From: Salinimicrobium catena
Lineage (GTDB): Bacteria > Bacteroidota > Bacteroidia > Flavobacteriales > Flavobacteriaceae
Reading direction: 5' to 3'
NCBI RefSeq assembly: GCF_900102915.1
Contig: NZ_FNGG01000012.1
Location: 1 to 48,725 of the forward strand
DNA length: 48,725 bases
A model generated the notes under the pieces. It was not told the DNA's origin. It saw only the letters and a list, made by a program, of their open reading frames with translations, and ran no database searches. Positions 11,101 to 20,697 of this stretch are shown piece after piece; the first letter of the stretch is position 1, and the number at the start of each line of letters is the position of its first letter. A program made the translations under genes and the position numbers.

Positions 11101-11125
11101 AACCGCCGAAAAATTTCCGGCGGTT
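11101..11125 (-). terminator. Intrinsic terminator of pruA
   Basis: The inverted repeat AACCGCCG / CGGCGGTT with a 9-nt A/T-rich loop lies 22 nt past the pruA stop. On the minus strand the stem is followed by TTTTTATG. The plus side is also T-rich, so it may work in both directions. Confidence 0.85.
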
Positions 11126-11147
11126 CTTCTTTTATTTATAAAAGGTA

Positions 11148-12773
11148 CTATTCTCCTAAGAAAGGATACCTGTAATCTGTTGGAGTTACAAAGGTTTCCT
11201 TGATCGTTCTTGGCGAGATCCAGCGGTACAGGTTCAAAATAGATCCTGCCTTGTCGTTGGTTCCACTTCCTCTTGCACCACCAAACGGTTGCTGACCAAC
11301 CACCGCTCCCGTAGGTTTGTCGTTGATGTAGAAGTTCCCGGCAGCATTTTGAAGGGCTTTGGTCGCCTCAGCCGCGGCATAACGATCTTGAGACAAGATC
11401 GCTCCTGTAAGCGCGTATTCAGAATCATCCACCAATTTTAAGGTTTCTTCCCACTGGTCGTCTTCGTATAGGAATACGGTCACCACAGGTCCGAATAGTT
11501 CGGTGCACATGGTACTGTATTTAGGATTGTCAGTAAGGATTACTGTAGGTTCAATAAACCAGCCCTTAGACTTGTCGTAATTTCCACCAACGACGATCTC
11601 GGCATCACTGTCGTTCTTGGCGGCATCAATGAATTTTGCCAGCTTGTCAAAAGAAGCCTCGTGAATGACCGCGGTAATGAAGTTGCTCATGTCCTCGGGA
11701 GATCCCATTTTGAAAGATTTCACGTCTTCCACTACGTAATTCTTGACCTCTTCCCACATGCTCTTTGGAAGGTAAACTCGGGAAGCCGCGCTACATTTTT
11801 GCCCCTGGAATTCAAAAGCTCCACGTGAAATGGCTGTAGCTACTTGTTTAGGTCGGGCACTTGGATGGGCAATAATGAAATCTTTACCTCCTGTTTCGCC
11901 TACAATTCTTGGGTAAGACCTGTAGTTGTGAATGTTCTCTCCAATCTGCTTCCAAAGGTTCTTGAAGACCGTGGTGCTTCCCGTGAAATGAAGTCCGGCG
12001 AAATCACGGTGACCGATCAGTACATCGCTGATCATTTTAGGATCACCCATTACCATGTTGATCACCCCGTCTGGCATCCCGGCTTCTTTGAAAACTTCCA
12101 TGATCACCTGGGCAGAATATACCTGTGAGTCACTCGGTTTCCAAATGGCCACGTTACCCATTAACGCCGGGGCCGATGGCAGGTTACCGGCAATAGCGGT
12201 AAAGTTGAACGGAGTCACTGCGTAGACAAATCCTTCCAGCGGACGGTATTCCAGCCTGTTCCATGCGTCGGAATTAGATTCTGGCTGCTCTTCGTAGATG
12301 CGGGTCATGTACTCCACATTGAAGCGCAGGAAATCTATCAGCTCACAGGCTGAATCGATCTCGGCCTGGAAAATATTTTTTGACTGCCCAATCATAGTGG
12401 CAGCATTGATCTTGTAGCGGTACGGCCCGGCAATGAGTTCGGCTGCTTTTAAGAAAACCGCAGCTCTTTGTTCCCACTCAAGATTAGCCCATTTTTCCCG
12501 GGCTTCCAAAGCTGTTTTGATCGCTTTTTCCACATGCTCTTTTGAGGCCTTGTGGTAATCCCCAAGATGATGCTGGTGGTCATGCGGAGGGTTCATGGGA
12601 GCTGTATCTCCTGTCTTGATCTCTTCCCCACCAATATATAAAGGAACTTCGACTTTTGAATTATATAGTTCTTTGTATGCCTTAAGGACTGCCTCTCTTT
12701 CGGGAGTTCCGGGAGCATATGATTTTACAGGCTCATTCACTGCTTGAGGAACCTGGAATACACCTTTTCCCAT
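11148..12773 (-). CDS. pruA: L-glutamate gamma-semialdehyde (1-pyrroline-5-carboxylate) dehydrogenase
   Basis: This 541-residue aldehyde dehydrogenase of the P5C dehydrogenase branch oxidises glutamate-5-semialdehyde to glutamate with NAD+, the second step of proline catabolism. The catalytic Cys is C327 in GQKCSAAS and the general base Glu is E293 in GETGGKD. Other family landmarks are 'YAVTPFNFTAIAGN' and, near the end, 'PFGGARGSGTNDKAG'. Length fits the stand-alone enzyme; there is no fused proline dehydrogenase and no putA-like gene nearby. The ATG at 12773 gives the expected N-terminus. It has its own terminator and is flanked by a divergent gene, so it is probably monocistronic. Confidence 0.96.
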   Translation of the reverse strand: MGKGVFQVPQAVNEPVKSYAPGTPEREAVLKAYKELYNSKVEVPLYIGGEEIKTGDTAPMNPPHDHQHHLGDYHKASKEHVEKAIKTALEAREKWANLEWEQRAAVFLKAAELIAGPYRYKINAATMIGQSKNIFQAEIDSACELIDFLRFNVEYMTRIYEEQPESNSDAWNRLEYRPLEGFVYAVTPFNFTAIAGNLPSAPALMGNVAIWKPSDSQVYSAQVIMEVFKEAGMPDGVINMVMGDPKMISDVLIGHRDFAGLHFTGSTTVFKNLWKQIGENIHNYRSYPRIVGETGGKDFIIAHPSARPKQVATAISRGAFEFQGQKCSAASRVYLPKSMWEEVKNYVVEDVKSFKMGSPEDMSNFITAVIHEASFDKLAKFIDAAKNDSDAEIVVGGNYDKSKGWFIEPTVILTDNPKYSTMCTELFGPVVTVFLYEDDQWEETLKLVDDSEYALTGAILSQDRYAAAEATKALQNAAGNFYINDKPTGAVVGQQPFGGARGSGTNDKAGSILNLYRWISPRTIKETFVTPTDYRYPFLGE

Positions 12774-12913
12774 AGTTTCTGTTTAATTTTGGAGTTATTA
12801 TTTATAGTGTCTGTAAAGGTAAATAAATTAAAAGAATTTTGGATCTCCATAAATTTGATGAACTTTAAATAATATTTCGCCTTTTTAAAGACGATTCTTA
12901 GAATTTTCATAAT

Positions 12914-13618
12914 ATGTGCACGGTCACTTTAACAAATATTGCTTCGGAAAAAGGCTTTATCTTAACCTCGAGTCGGGATGAAGCTCCGCAAAGGGAAACC
13001 ATCGCTCCACAGATCTATTTGGAAGAGGGGGTGAAAATGTTGTTTCCGAAGGATGTTATGGCCGGCGGTACCTGGCTGGGAGTGAGTGAGAAAAAGCGGC
13101 TCATTTGTCTGCTGAATGGAGAATTCGAAAAACACGATCGCAATCCACCTTATCGTTTAAGTAGGGGTGTGGTGGTGAAACATTTACTTGCTTCTGATGG
13201 ATTTGAAAAAGCTATCGCCGATTATGATCTCTTGCAGGTGGAACCTTTCACCATCATCGCTGTGGAATGGCAGGAGAGCCTGAAATTTTTCGAGTTCGTA
13301 TGGGATGGCCTGAAGAAGCATTTCAGAAATCTGGCTATGGGATCACACATTTGGTCGTCCTCTCCGCTTTATTCTGAAGAGATGAAAGAGCTGCGTCGCG
13401 AGTGGTTTCAGAAATTTCACGACTCCAATCCGCTGACTTCAGAAAACCTGTTGGAATTCCATCATTCCGCAGGCGTGGGAGATCCTGAAATCGATGTAAG
13501 GATGAACCGCGGCTTTGTCAGAACCCAGAGCATTTCGCAGGTGGAGCTTTCCGAAGAAAAGATCCTGTTCTCCTATAAAGACCTGTCTACTGGAGAGGTC
13601 TCAAGAAATGAATTTTGA
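12914..13618 (+). CDS. NRDE-family protein (TANGO2-like)
   Basis: This 234-residue protein begins MCTVTL and carries the 'SRDE' signature (ILTSSRDEAPQRET), followed by GGTWLG and 'LLNG' motifs. These define the NRDE family, related to eukaryotic TANGO2. An N-terminal Met-Cys is typical of the family, and a role of the exposed Cys2 has been suggested by analogy to N-terminal nucleophile hydrolases. The biochemical function is not established. No signal peptide or membrane segment is visible, so it is probably cytoplasmic. It is transcribed divergently from pruA and followed by the convergent apaG operon, so it stands alone. Confidence 0.88.
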   Translation: MCTVTLTNIASEKGFILTSSRDEAPQRETIAPQIYLEEGVKMLFPKDVMAGGTWLGVSEKKRLICLLNGEFEKHDRNPPYRLSRGVVVKHLLASDGFEKAIADYDLLQVEPFTIIAVEWQESLKFFEFVWDGLKKHFRNLAMGSHIWSSSPLYSEEMKELRREWFQKFHDSNPLTSENLLEFHHSAGVGDPEIDVRMNRGFVRTQSISQVELSEEKILFSYKDLSTGEVSRNEF

Positions 13619-13680
13619 GATAATTTTTTTAAATGAATTTCGCCGAAGATATTGCTTCAGATATAAATGATCTTTCAGTA

Positions 13681-14067
13681 TCAATTAAGCGCGAACGGAG
13701 CACTTAATTTAAAGGAAGGAATGGCTACCCTGAATTTTCTTGTAGAAGTGAAATTGATCATGCTGTAAAAGCCGCTCATGGCTCCAAAAGGGGAAGTGAG
13801 GAGGCATCCGCTTTTATAGGTATGGGATTCTCCAGGCTTCAAAACAGGTTTTTTTCCTATCACGCCTTCTCCCTCAACAATTTCGGTGCGGTTTAGTGCG
13901 TCTTTGATCTTCCAGAAACGGGAAGTGAGCTGAACGGAATCCTTGCTTTGATTTTCAATGGTGATCTTGTAGCCAAAGGCGAAGTGGACCCTGTAGTTCT
14001 TGTGGAAGGTCCCTTCAAAATTGGTTTCAATGGATATTTTTATCCCTCTGGTTACTTGTTGAATCAT
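13681..14067 (-). CDS. apaG: ApaG domain protein
   Basis: This 128-residue protein matches ApaG along its whole length: an N-terminal 'TRGIKISIETNF', central 'YKITIENQSKDSVQLTSRFWKI', 'GEGVIGKKPVLKPGESHTYKSG' and the C-terminal 'PFGAMSGFY' core of the fibronectin-like beta-sandwich. ApaG has been linked to Co2+ resistance and Mg2+ efflux in enterobacteria, but its molecular role is unclear. It lies 2 nt after the stop of the DUF3667 gene and is the last gene of a three-gene minus-strand operon. Confidence 0.92.
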   Translation of the reverse strand: MIQQVTRGIKISIETNFEGTFHKNYRVHFAFGYKITIENQSKDSVQLTSRFWKIKDALNRTEIVEGEGVIGKKPVLKPGESHTYKSGCLLTSPFGAMSGFYSMINFTSTRKFRVAIPSFKLSAPFALN

Positions 14068-14069
14068 AC

Positions 14070-15194
14070 CTAGTAAAATGCAAAAGATGCAATAAATGAA
14101 AATGCTAACGCAATTACGGCTAAGGTAAAGAATATTATATTGATAATAATAAACTTTAAAACGGTTTTAACTCTCCCCTGGCCATAGAATCTTCTAAAGG
14201 CTTTATAGAGATAGAAGACGAAAACGAAAACTGTAATGGCTATTACCCAGTCGGTATTGAAAATGTAATCGAGAATGACTGCCAGGCCAAACAGGACGAA
14301 CCAGGTGGTTTGATTATGAAAGGTGAAAACCAGGTGTTCCATGTAAGTGAACGGCCTGCGCAGGTAAAGCAGCCAGATGAAAAGAGCAAATACCGGCAGG
14401 TAGAAAAAGATAATGAAAGGCAGTTTGCTCACAAAATAACTGATGAAAACTCCCGGTTCTTTAATAAAAGCATGGGTGTCTATCGTTTTTTTGAACAACC
14501 AGTGGTTAAATCGGGTATTGGTGTAGTTGAGGCTGTCCAGGGCTTCATCTATATCCTTCTCTTCTGTTCTTTCATAGTAATTGGAGAAAACTTCAAGTTT
14601 TTTACCCGTCCTTTTGAAAAAGGACATAGTGTCCACCTCACTTTCCGGGAAATAGACCACTTCTTTTTCCTTTGTTGTAGTATCGGGAGTGATGGTGATC
14701 CTGTCTCCCAACAGCGAATCCAGGGTAGGGTTTGTTGCTCTTTCTGCAGTTAAAGCTGAATCCAGTTCGGCTACCTGCTCCCGGTTGGGATTTAGGGTGC
14801 CGTTAGATTCTATATTTTCAAAATCCTGCGGAATGCTCCAAACCAGGAAAAAGATGATAGAGGCGCTTAAATAAAACCGATAGGGATTGGCATACCGAAC
14901 CCTTTTTCCCTCGATATAATCTTTGGAGATCTTTCCGGGTTTGAACAAAAGCGCTCCCAAAGTCCGGTGCAGCCGGGAATCGTAGGCGAAAATCCCCGCG
15001 AAGAATTCATTGAAGAAGTCATCAAAAGCAAGCTTTTTTGTGCTGTTGAGTTGTCCGCAATTAGGACAGTATTGATCACTGATATCCAGCGGATGGTAAC
15101 AGTTTAAACATTCTGTGCTCCGGTACTTTAGCTTGTGTCTTTCCTTGTTGATCTTCGGAAAGAGGATTGTGGAAGGTTTGTTTTCGGTATTCAT
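14070..15194 (-). CDS. DUF3667 membrane protein with N-terminal zinc ribbon
   Basis: This 374-residue protein has an N-terminal zinc ribbon (CLNCYHPL...YCPNCGQ, two Cys pairs at about residues 29-49). Next is the DUF3667 signature 'FFAGIFAYDSRLHRTLGALLFKPGKISKDYIEGKRVRYANPYRFYLS' and a membrane helix beginning 'ASIIFFLVW'. A hydrophilic middle of about 120 residues follows, then several C-terminal membrane helices. The family is common in Bacteroidota and has no established function. It sits 21 nt after the T9SS plug-domain gene and 2 nt before apaG, so the three are probably co-transcribed. Confidence 0.9.
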   Translation of the reverse strand: MNTENKPSTILFPKINKERHKLKYRSTECLNCYHPLDISDQYCPNCGQLNSTKKLAFDDFFNEFFAGIFAYDSRLHRTLGALLFKPGKISKDYIEGKRVRYANPYRFYLSASIIFFLVWSIPQDFENIESNGTLNPNREQVAELDSALTAERATNPTLDSLLGDRITITPDTTTKEKEVVYFPESEVDTMSFFKRTGKKLEVFSNYYERTEEKDIDEALDSLNYTNTRFNHWLFKKTIDTHAFIKEPGVFISYFVSKLPFIIFFYLPVFALFIWLLYLRRPFTYMEHLVFTFHNQTTWFVLFGLAVILDYIFNTDWVIAITVFVFVFYLYKAFRRFYGQGRVKTVLKFIIINIIFFTLAVIALAFSFIASFAFY

Positions 15195-15215
15195 TTTTTG
15201 GTTGTCCCAAAAAGG

Positions 15216-16469
15216 TTAATTCGAGATATCTATAGAATTGGCGCTTCCTACTCCAATGATCCGCGCATATCGTGCTCCGGGGGGAAGATAATAAATGAGA
15301 ACCGTATACTCGTTTTCGGTGCTAATAAAATTTCCGCTTATAAAGCCTTCATCCAGAACCCCGTCATCGCGTAGAAAAACATATTTGTAGTCGTAGTAGC
15401 CCTGTTTGAACAGGCGGGCTGTTTCATATCTTCCCGTCTCAAAATTATAAGTGAGCCTGGTGCTGTCATCCAGGTTGAAGTGGTTGAATTCTCCATAGAG
15501 ATGCACTTCCCCGCCTTCCAAAGGTTCAGGGGTTCTCAGGGCAAAATGCGTCCACACATATCCCGCTTCAATGTCGGGGTCGCGGCCCTGCATGGTTCGC
15601 ACCACGAACTTTCCGTTGATATCGGGATTATAAGTATAAGGCTCAAAGGCGCGAATCCTGTCAGTGAACAAAAAGTGGTGGTAAAGGTCCCTTACCTCAA
15701 TGGCTTGGATCTTCACTGTGGCCGCGCGCAGGTCTTTGCTGTCAAAGTTCAGGTACTCGTTACCCGCCCAAAAAGAGGTGAGCTGGTCATGTTTATAGAT
15801 TAGCTCACTGCCAATATTGTACTGGGGCTTGATGTTATAGATCCCCGTTTTCAAATTGTTGTTCTGAAGGATCACCGCGTAAACGGATTCTTCGGGATTC
15901 CTGATGATAAAATCGGGGGAGTCGACACTGAAGTTCACTACCTGTTTTGTGTGGATCAATTTCACTTCCCGCGACTTTTTGATCTCTACCACGACACTCG
16001 TAAGCGGTTCGTAGACCATGAACTTCCGTGAGAAGATGAGCTCGCGGGCATCATTGAAGATCTTCAGCATATAATTTCCGGAAACCTTCAGGCCCCTGGT
16101 GTCTTCGTTGGGAATTTGGAGACTGTAATGCGAGTACAGCTGCAGAGTGTTATAAGAATTCTCATAATTATTAATTAGCACATTGTCCAGGCCTTCGAGA
16201 TATTCAGACTTTACAAGCTGGGACGGGGTCCAGTCATAGTTGTAGTGTTGTATGGTATAATAGTAATTGGCTTCATCTCCTATAATGTCATCAAATTCAA
16301 GATTAAGCCTTTCTCCGATCCTGATGATGGGCGTGCCGCTATATCCGCTACCGCTGTTAAAGATCACCGTGCGTATGTAATTTGGCGGCGTAACCTCCAC
16401 GGCTACCTGTGCCTGCAGGGAAGAGAGAAGTGGGAGTAAACAGAGCAAGAAAGTAAAAAGTGTCTTCAT
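15216..16469 (-). CDS. Type IX secretion system plug-domain protein (DUF5103)
   Basis: This secreted protein of about 417 residues starts MKTLFTFLLCLLPLLSSLQAQ, a clear signal peptide cleaved after AQ. A TTG three codons upstream would extend it by MAR, but the ATG at 16469 fits the signal peptide better. The body (TPPNYIRTVIF, 'YYYTIQHYNYDWTPSQLVKSEYLEG', 'EVHLYGEFNHF', 'GYYDYKYVF') matches the family annotated as T9SS plug protein. In the Flavobacterium johnsoniae SprA structures, a protein of this family closes the translocon channel. Here the match is by sequence family only. No other T9SS gene is adjacent, and it heads an operon with DUF3667 and apaG. Confidence 0.88.
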   Translation of the reverse strand: MKTLFTFLLCLLPLLSSLQAQVAVEVTPPNYIRTVIFNSGSGYSGTPIIRIGERLNLEFDDIIGDEANYYYTIQHYNYDWTPSQLVKSEYLEGLDNVLINNYENSYNTLQLYSHYSLQIPNEDTRGLKVSGNYMLKIFNDARELIFSRKFMVYEPLTSVVVEIKKSREVKLIHTKQVVNFSVDSPDFIIRNPEESVYAVILQNNNLKTGIYNIKPQYNIGSELIYKHDQLTSFWAGNEYLNFDSKDLRAATVKIQAIEVRDLYHHFLFTDRIRAFEPYTYNPDINGKFVVRTMQGRDPDIEAGYVWTHFALRTPEPLEGGEVHLYGEFNHFNLDDSTRLTYNFETGRYETARLFKQGYYDYKYVFLRDDGVLDEGFISGNFISTENEYTVLIYYLPPGARYARIIGVGSANSIDISN

Positions 16470-16564
16470 TCGGGCCAAATAAAATCTAAAGATACTGAAA
16501 AACTGATTACCATCAGGATTTGACCTTTTTAACAGGAAAGCGAGGCAAATTAATTGATTTTTAA

Positions 16565-16597
16565 TTGGGAAGTGTGGGTCGAAAATGCATAAATTTG
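16565..16597 (+). promoter_or_regulatory. Promoter of the nqr operon
   Basis: A perfect Bacteroidota -7 box TAAATTTG (16590-16597) is preceded by TTG (16565-16567) with 22-nt spacing, slightly longer than the usual 19-21. Transcription should start near 16604, giving a leader of about 26 nt before the nqrA ATG. This also argues against the in-frame TTG at 16565 being the nqrA start. Confidence 0.7.
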
Positions 16598-16630
16598 CAC
16601 GATTTTAAACGAATTTTAACACTCCATCCT

Positions 16631-17974
16631 ATGTCAAACGACATTAGAATTAAAAGAGGGCTTACTCTACGATTAAAGGGGGAAGCGGAGAAAACCTTGG
16701 TTGACGCTCCCCGCTCTAAGACTTTCGCAATTAAACCGCCAGATTTTCATTCAGTTGTTCCAAAAATGGTTGTAAAGGAAGGGGCTACCGTACAGGCAGG
16801 AGATGAACTTTTCTTCTCCAAATATACTCCTGAGGTGCGCTTTACTTCGCCGGTTAGTGGTACGCTTAAAGAAATTAAGCGTGGGGAAAAGCGTCGCATC
16901 ATGGAAGTTATCATTGAGGCTGACAGTGCTGATTCTTACCGCGAATTTGGTGTCATTGATCCCGTTTCTGCCGATGCAGAAGCAGTGAAGAACAGGATCC
17001 TTGAAAGCGGTTGCTGGGCATTTATTAATCAGAGGCCGTATGATATTATTGCGGACCCTAAAGATACTCCCAAAGCCATTTTTATTTCGGCAATGAACAC
17101 CGCGCCTTTATCGGCAGATGTTGAGTTCATACTGAAAGACAGAATGAATGCTTTCCAGACCGGCCTAAACGCGCTGGCTAAACTTACTCCGGGGAAGGTG
17201 CATGTTTCCGTTCAAAAAGGAAGCTCCCTTTTCTCAGGGCTTAAAAATGTAGAATTGCACAACGTTTCCGGTCCGCACCCGGCGGCAAACGTGGGCGTGC
17301 AGATCCATAACATCGATCCTATCAATATTGGGGAGCGGGTATGGACTGTCAATCCTGAAGATGTTGCTAATATGGGGGATCTTTTCCTTACCGGGAAGTT
17401 CACCGCAACCAGAACAATTGCGGTTGCAGGAACCGAAGCTAAGGATAGAAAATATTTCCGCACAAAAATCGGTGCTAACGTTGGTTCTCTGGTCGGGAAA
17501 ATAGATGAAGATAATGTAAGGACCATTTCCGGAGATGTGCTCACCGGTCAAAAAGTGAGTGACACCGGTCACCTTGGGTTCCTTCCTAATGAACTTACTC
17601 TTATTCCTGAAGGGAACAAGTACAGGATGTTCGGGTGGTTGCCTTTCACTTATAATAACATTCCTTCTAACTCCCGCACTTCTTTGACCTGGTTATTTCC
17701 AAAGAAAAAATATGAGGTCAACACTAACCTTCACGGTGAAGAAAGGGCGCTTGTAGTAACAGGAGAGATGGAAGAGGTGATGCCTATGGATATCTACCCA
17801 ATGCAGTTGCTGAAGGCATGTATGGCTGCCGATATTGAAAAAATGGAGAACCTTGGAATTTACGAAGTAGCTCCTGAAGATTTCGCGTTGATTGATTACG
17901 TGAACACTTCAAAGATTGAGGCGCAAGAAATAATAAGACTAGGTTTGGATCTAATGATAACCGAAGTTGGATAA
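16631..17974 (+). CDS. nqrA: Na+-translocating NADH-quinone reductase subunit A
   Basis: This 447-residue subunit is cytoplasmic and peripheral in the Na+-NQR complex, which couples NADH:quinone electron transfer to Na+ export. It begins MSNDIRIKRGLTLRLKGEAE, the usual NqrA start. The frame is open for 22 codons upstream, but that region contains the promoter. Typical motifs include 'DFHSVVPKMVVKEG', 'SPVSGTLKEIKRGEKR', 'GPHPAANVGVQIHNIDPI', 'LFLTGKF' and 'DIYPMQLLKA'. It is the first gene of nqrABCDEF; nqrB follows with a 10-nt gap. The plus-strand run continues to nqrF and its terminator. Confidence 0.97.
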   Translation: MSNDIRIKRGLTLRLKGEAEKTLVDAPRSKTFAIKPPDFHSVVPKMVVKEGATVQAGDELFFSKYTPEVRFTSPVSGTLKEIKRGEKRRIMEVIIEADSADSYREFGVIDPVSADAEAVKNRILESGCWAFINQRPYDIIADPKDTPKAIFISAMNTAPLSADVEFILKDRMNAFQTGLNALAKLTPGKVHVSVQKGSSLFSGLKNVELHNVSGPHPAANVGVQIHNIDPINIGERVWTVNPEDVANMGDLFLTGKFTATRTIAVAGTEAKDRKYFRTKIGANVGSLVGKIDEDNVRTISGDVLTGQKVSDTGHLGFLPNELTLIPEGNKYRMFGWLPFTYNNIPSNSRTSLTWLFPKKKYEVNTNLHGEERALVVTGEMEEVMPMDIYPMQLLKACMAADIEKMENLGIYEVAPEDFALIDYVNTSKIEAQEIIRLGLDLMITEVG

Positions 17975-17984
17975 ACTGTTTACT

Positions 17985-19169
17985 ATGGAATGGATTAGAC
18001 AAAAATTAGATAAATTTAAAGAACCCTTTGCTAAAGGGGAAAAACTTGAGAAGTATTCTCCGGCTATTAACGCTTTGGATACTTTTCTGTTCACACCTAA
18101 TCACACTACTCAGAAAGGAGCCCATGTTCGGGATGCGGTAGATTTGAAAAGAGTGATGATCACAGTGGTGCTGGCACTTGTTCCTGTATTATTGTTCAGT
18201 ATGTGGAACACGGGTTACCAGTATTTGAGCCAGGTACAGGCAGAAGTTGGTTTTTGGGAGGCCTTTGGAGAAGGTGCTCTTAAGATCCTTCCAATGATCG
18301 TGGTGTCTTATGCTGTAGGTCTTGGAATTGAATTCGCTTTCGCGATTTTCAGAGGGCACGAAGTCAACGAGGGATATTTGGTTACGGGACTATTGATCCC
18401 TATGATCATGCCGGTTGGCCTTCCATTATGGATGCTTGCTGTTTCTGTTGTATTTGCTGTGATCATTGGAAAAGAAGCTTTTGGGGGAACAGGGATGAAT
18501 ATCCTGAACCCGGCTTTGACAGCCAGAGCTTTCGCCTTCTTCGCTTATCCTACCTATATGTCTGGAAACAGTGTGTGGGTAATGAATGCCGCTAAAGTTG
18601 ATGGGGTTTCAGGAGAAACCATTTTGGGAAGCCTTGCTGCCGGGCAGGATGTACAGTATAGCGCAATGGATATGTTCCTTGGAATTATCCCCGGGTCTGT
18701 TTCTGAAACTTCTGCTGCTTTGATCATTTTAGGGGCCCTGTTCCTGATCTTCACAAAAGTTGGAAGCTGGAGGATCATGGTAAGTGCCGTAATTGGTGCT
18801 GCTGTAATGGGCTTGATCTTTAATGCACTTCCTTCACTGGGAATTGCAGGTAACGCGCTTACAAATTTCCCATGGTATCAGCACCTGTTGATAGGTGGAT
18901 TGATGTTCGGTATAGTGTATATGGCTACCGACCCTGTGTCGGCTGCACAAACCTATAGAGGAAAATGGATCTACGGATTCCTTATCGGGTTCTTCTCGGT
19001 AATGATCAGGGTGTTCAACCCGGCTTACCCTGAAGGTGTGATGTTAGCTATTCTTCTTATGAACGTTTTCGCACCAACCATTGATCATTATGTGATCCAG
19101 GGTAACATTAAGCGCAGGTTGAAAAGAAAAAAAGCGGGTATTAACCAACAAGTTGAAACTGTAGTTTAG
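17985..19169 (+). CDS. nqrB: Na+-translocating NADH-quinone reductase subunit B
   Basis: This polytopic inner-membrane subunit is 394 residues from the ATG at 17985; a TTG six codons earlier overlaps nqrA and is less likely. It carries covalently bound FMN on a Thr in the motif GSVSETSA (Thr242 in this numbering), the site modified by ApbE. The hydrophobic segments follow the RnfD/NqrB pattern ('LVTGLLIPMIMPVGLPLW', 'GGTGMNILNPALTARAF', 'YMATDPVSA'). The N-terminal cytoplasmic part reads MEWIRQKLDKFKEPFAKGEK. nqrC follows after 2 nt. Confidence 0.97.
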   Translation: MEWIRQKLDKFKEPFAKGEKLEKYSPAINALDTFLFTPNHTTQKGAHVRDAVDLKRVMITVVLALVPVLLFSMWNTGYQYLSQVQAEVGFWEAFGEGALKILPMIVVSYAVGLGIEFAFAIFRGHEVNEGYLVTGLLIPMIMPVGLPLWMLAVSVVFAVIIGKEAFGGTGMNILNPALTARAFAFFAYPTYMSGNSVWVMNAAKVDGVSGETILGSLAAGQDVQYSAMDMFLGIIPGSVSETSAALIILGALFLIFTKVGSWRIMVSAVIGAAVMGLIFNALPSLGIAGNALTNFPWYQHLLIGGLMFGIVYMATDPVSAAQTYRGKWIYGFLIGFFSVMIRVFNPAYPEGVMLAILLMNVFAPTIDHYVIQGNIKRRLKRKKAGINQQVETVV

Positions 19170-19171
19170 TT

Positions 19172-19909
19172 ATGGAAGAGAAAACAGTAAATAAAACAAA
19201 CTCCAACTCGTATACCTTTATTTTCGCCATTGTAATGGTGATCGTAGTGGGAGTAGTGCTTGCTTTCGCGGCTACGTCTTTGCAGCCAAGACAGTATGAG
19301 AATATGCGTCAGGAGAAAATGCAGAATATCCTTGCCACGGTTGGGGTAGAGACTGACAGGGCAGGAGCAGAGGCTCTTTTTAATGAGAATATCAAAGAGC
19401 AGATCGTTCTGGATAATACAGGAAAAGTCAAAGAAGGGGTGAACGCCTTTGATGTGGATCTTGCCAAAGAATTGAAGAGATCACCAGAAGAGCAGAACTT
19501 CCCGTTATACATAGCCGAGGTGGAAGGAGATACTTATTATATCGTTCCCCTGCGAGGTGCGGGGCTTTGGAATGCTATTTTTGGATATATCGCTTTGAAA
19601 GACGATGTGAACACCGTAAAAGGAGTGGTATTTGACCACCTTGGGGAAACTCCGGGACTTGGTGCAGAGATCACCCAGGAATGGTTCAGAGAGCGTTTTA
19701 CCGATGAAAAGATCTTTAACGACAACGGAGAACTAATTGGTGTGTCTGTAGTGAAAGGAGGAAGCACCTCTAAGGATGATAATAAGGTGGACGCCATCTC
19801 TGGTGCGACCATTACAGGAGATGGGGTTTCAGATATGATCTCTGAAAGACTGCGTCATTACCTGCCTTATTTCAAGAGTAAAACAGATATTAAAGTTGCA
19901 AATAATTAA
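19172..19909 (+). CDS. nqrC: Na+-translocating NADH-quinone reductase subunit C
   Basis: This 245-residue subunit has one N-terminal membrane helix (about residues 14-36) and a periplasmic FMN-binding domain. The flavinylation motif is [11 protein letters not shown], with Thr213 as the expected FMN acceptor. '[17 protein letters not shown]' and '[13 protein letters not shown]' are family landmarks. It is the second substrate of the flavin transferase encoded downstream by apbE. Tight spacing on both sides (2 nt to nqrB, 5 nt to nqrD) supports one transcript. Confidence 0.97.
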   Translation: MEEKTVNKTNSNSYTFIFAIVMVIVVGVVLAFAATSLQPRQYENMRQEKMQNILATVGVETDRAGAEALFNENIKEQIVLDNTGKVKEGVNAFDVDLAKELKRSPEEQNFPLYIAEVEGDTYYIVPLRGAGLWNAIFGYIALKDDVNTVKGVVFDHLGETPGLGAEITQEWFRERFTDEKIFNDNGELIGVSVVKGGSTSKDDNKVDAISGATITGDGVSDMISERLRHYLPYFKSKTDIKVANN

Positions 19910-19914
19910 GAATT

Positions 19915-20673
19915 ATGGCACAGGAAATAAAAAATAAGCCTGAGCAGAACGCTGAGGTGAATCAAGAAGAAAAGAAATCAGAAATGATCCTTTTCCTTTC
20001 AGATTCAGAGGAAAAAGAGCATTTTCTGTCAAAGGCGAACAGAAAGCTTCTTACAGATCCGCTTGATGACGACAACCCTATTACCGTTCAGGTACTGGGT
20101 ATCTGTTCAGCACTGGCGATTACCGTGCAGCTTGAACCAGCGATCGTTATGGCTATCGCGGTAATGGCGGTAATGGCTTTCAGTAACATGATCATTTCGG
20201 CCATGAGAAATATGATCCCTAACCGGATTCGAATTATCGTGCAGTTAGTGGTTGTGGCTTCTCTTGTGGCACTGGTTGACCAGGTGTTAAGGGCATATGC
20301 TTATGATGTAAGTAAGCAGCTTTCGGTTTTCATTGGTCTTATCATTACAAACTGTATCGTAATGGGGCGTCTGGAAGCATTTGCGCTTGGAAACGGGATC
20401 TACAAGTCTTTCCTTGACGGAATTGGAAACGCGGCAGGATATGGACTTATCCTTATCATTGTGGCCTTCTTCAGGGAGTTGCTTGGTGCCGGAAAACTGT
20501 TCGGGTACGAAGTGCTTGGGCACAAAGGAGTAACCCTGGCGGAGTCTACCGGACTTTATGCTCTTGGATATGAGAACAACGGATTGATGCTGTTGTCGCC
20601 AATGGCCCTTATCGTGGTAGGAATTATCATTTGGGTGCAGCGTGCCAGAAATAGAAAATTAATTGAAAGCTAG
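19915..20673 (+). CDS. nqrD: Na+-translocating NADH-quinone reductase subunit D, with charged N-terminal extension
   Basis: The core from about residue 41 ([29 protein letters not shown]...) is a standard six-helix NqrD/RnfE subunit, which with NqrE forms the membrane core that holds the iron centre. The product is 252 residues, about 40 longer than the usual 205-215. The extra N-terminus ([20 protein letters not shown]...) is hydrophilic and acidic. An internal Met at residue 24 ([10 protein letters not shown]) is an alternative start, but even that keeps about 17 extra residues. The ATG at 19915 lies 5 nt after nqrC, which favours the long form. Confidence 0.94.
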   Translation: MAQEIKNKPEQNAEVNQEEKKSEMILFLSDSEEKEHFLSKANRKLLTDPLDDDNPITVQVLGICSALAITVQLEPAIVMAIAVMAVMAFSNMIISAMRNMIPNRIRIIVQLVVVASLVALVDQVLRAYAYDVSKQLSVFIGLIITNCIVMGRLEAFALGNGIYKSFLDGIGNAAGYGLILIIVAFFRELLGAGKLFGYEVLGHKGVTLAESTGLYALGYENNGLMLLSPMALIVVGIIIWVQRARNRKLIES

Positions 20674-20697
20674 TCTGTAACCTCTAAAAAATCGAAT

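Noticed and set aside
16565-16630. 22-codon upstream extension of nqrA from a TTG
   Set aside because: The extension contains the promoter TAAATTTG box; NqrA normally starts MSNDIRIKRG.
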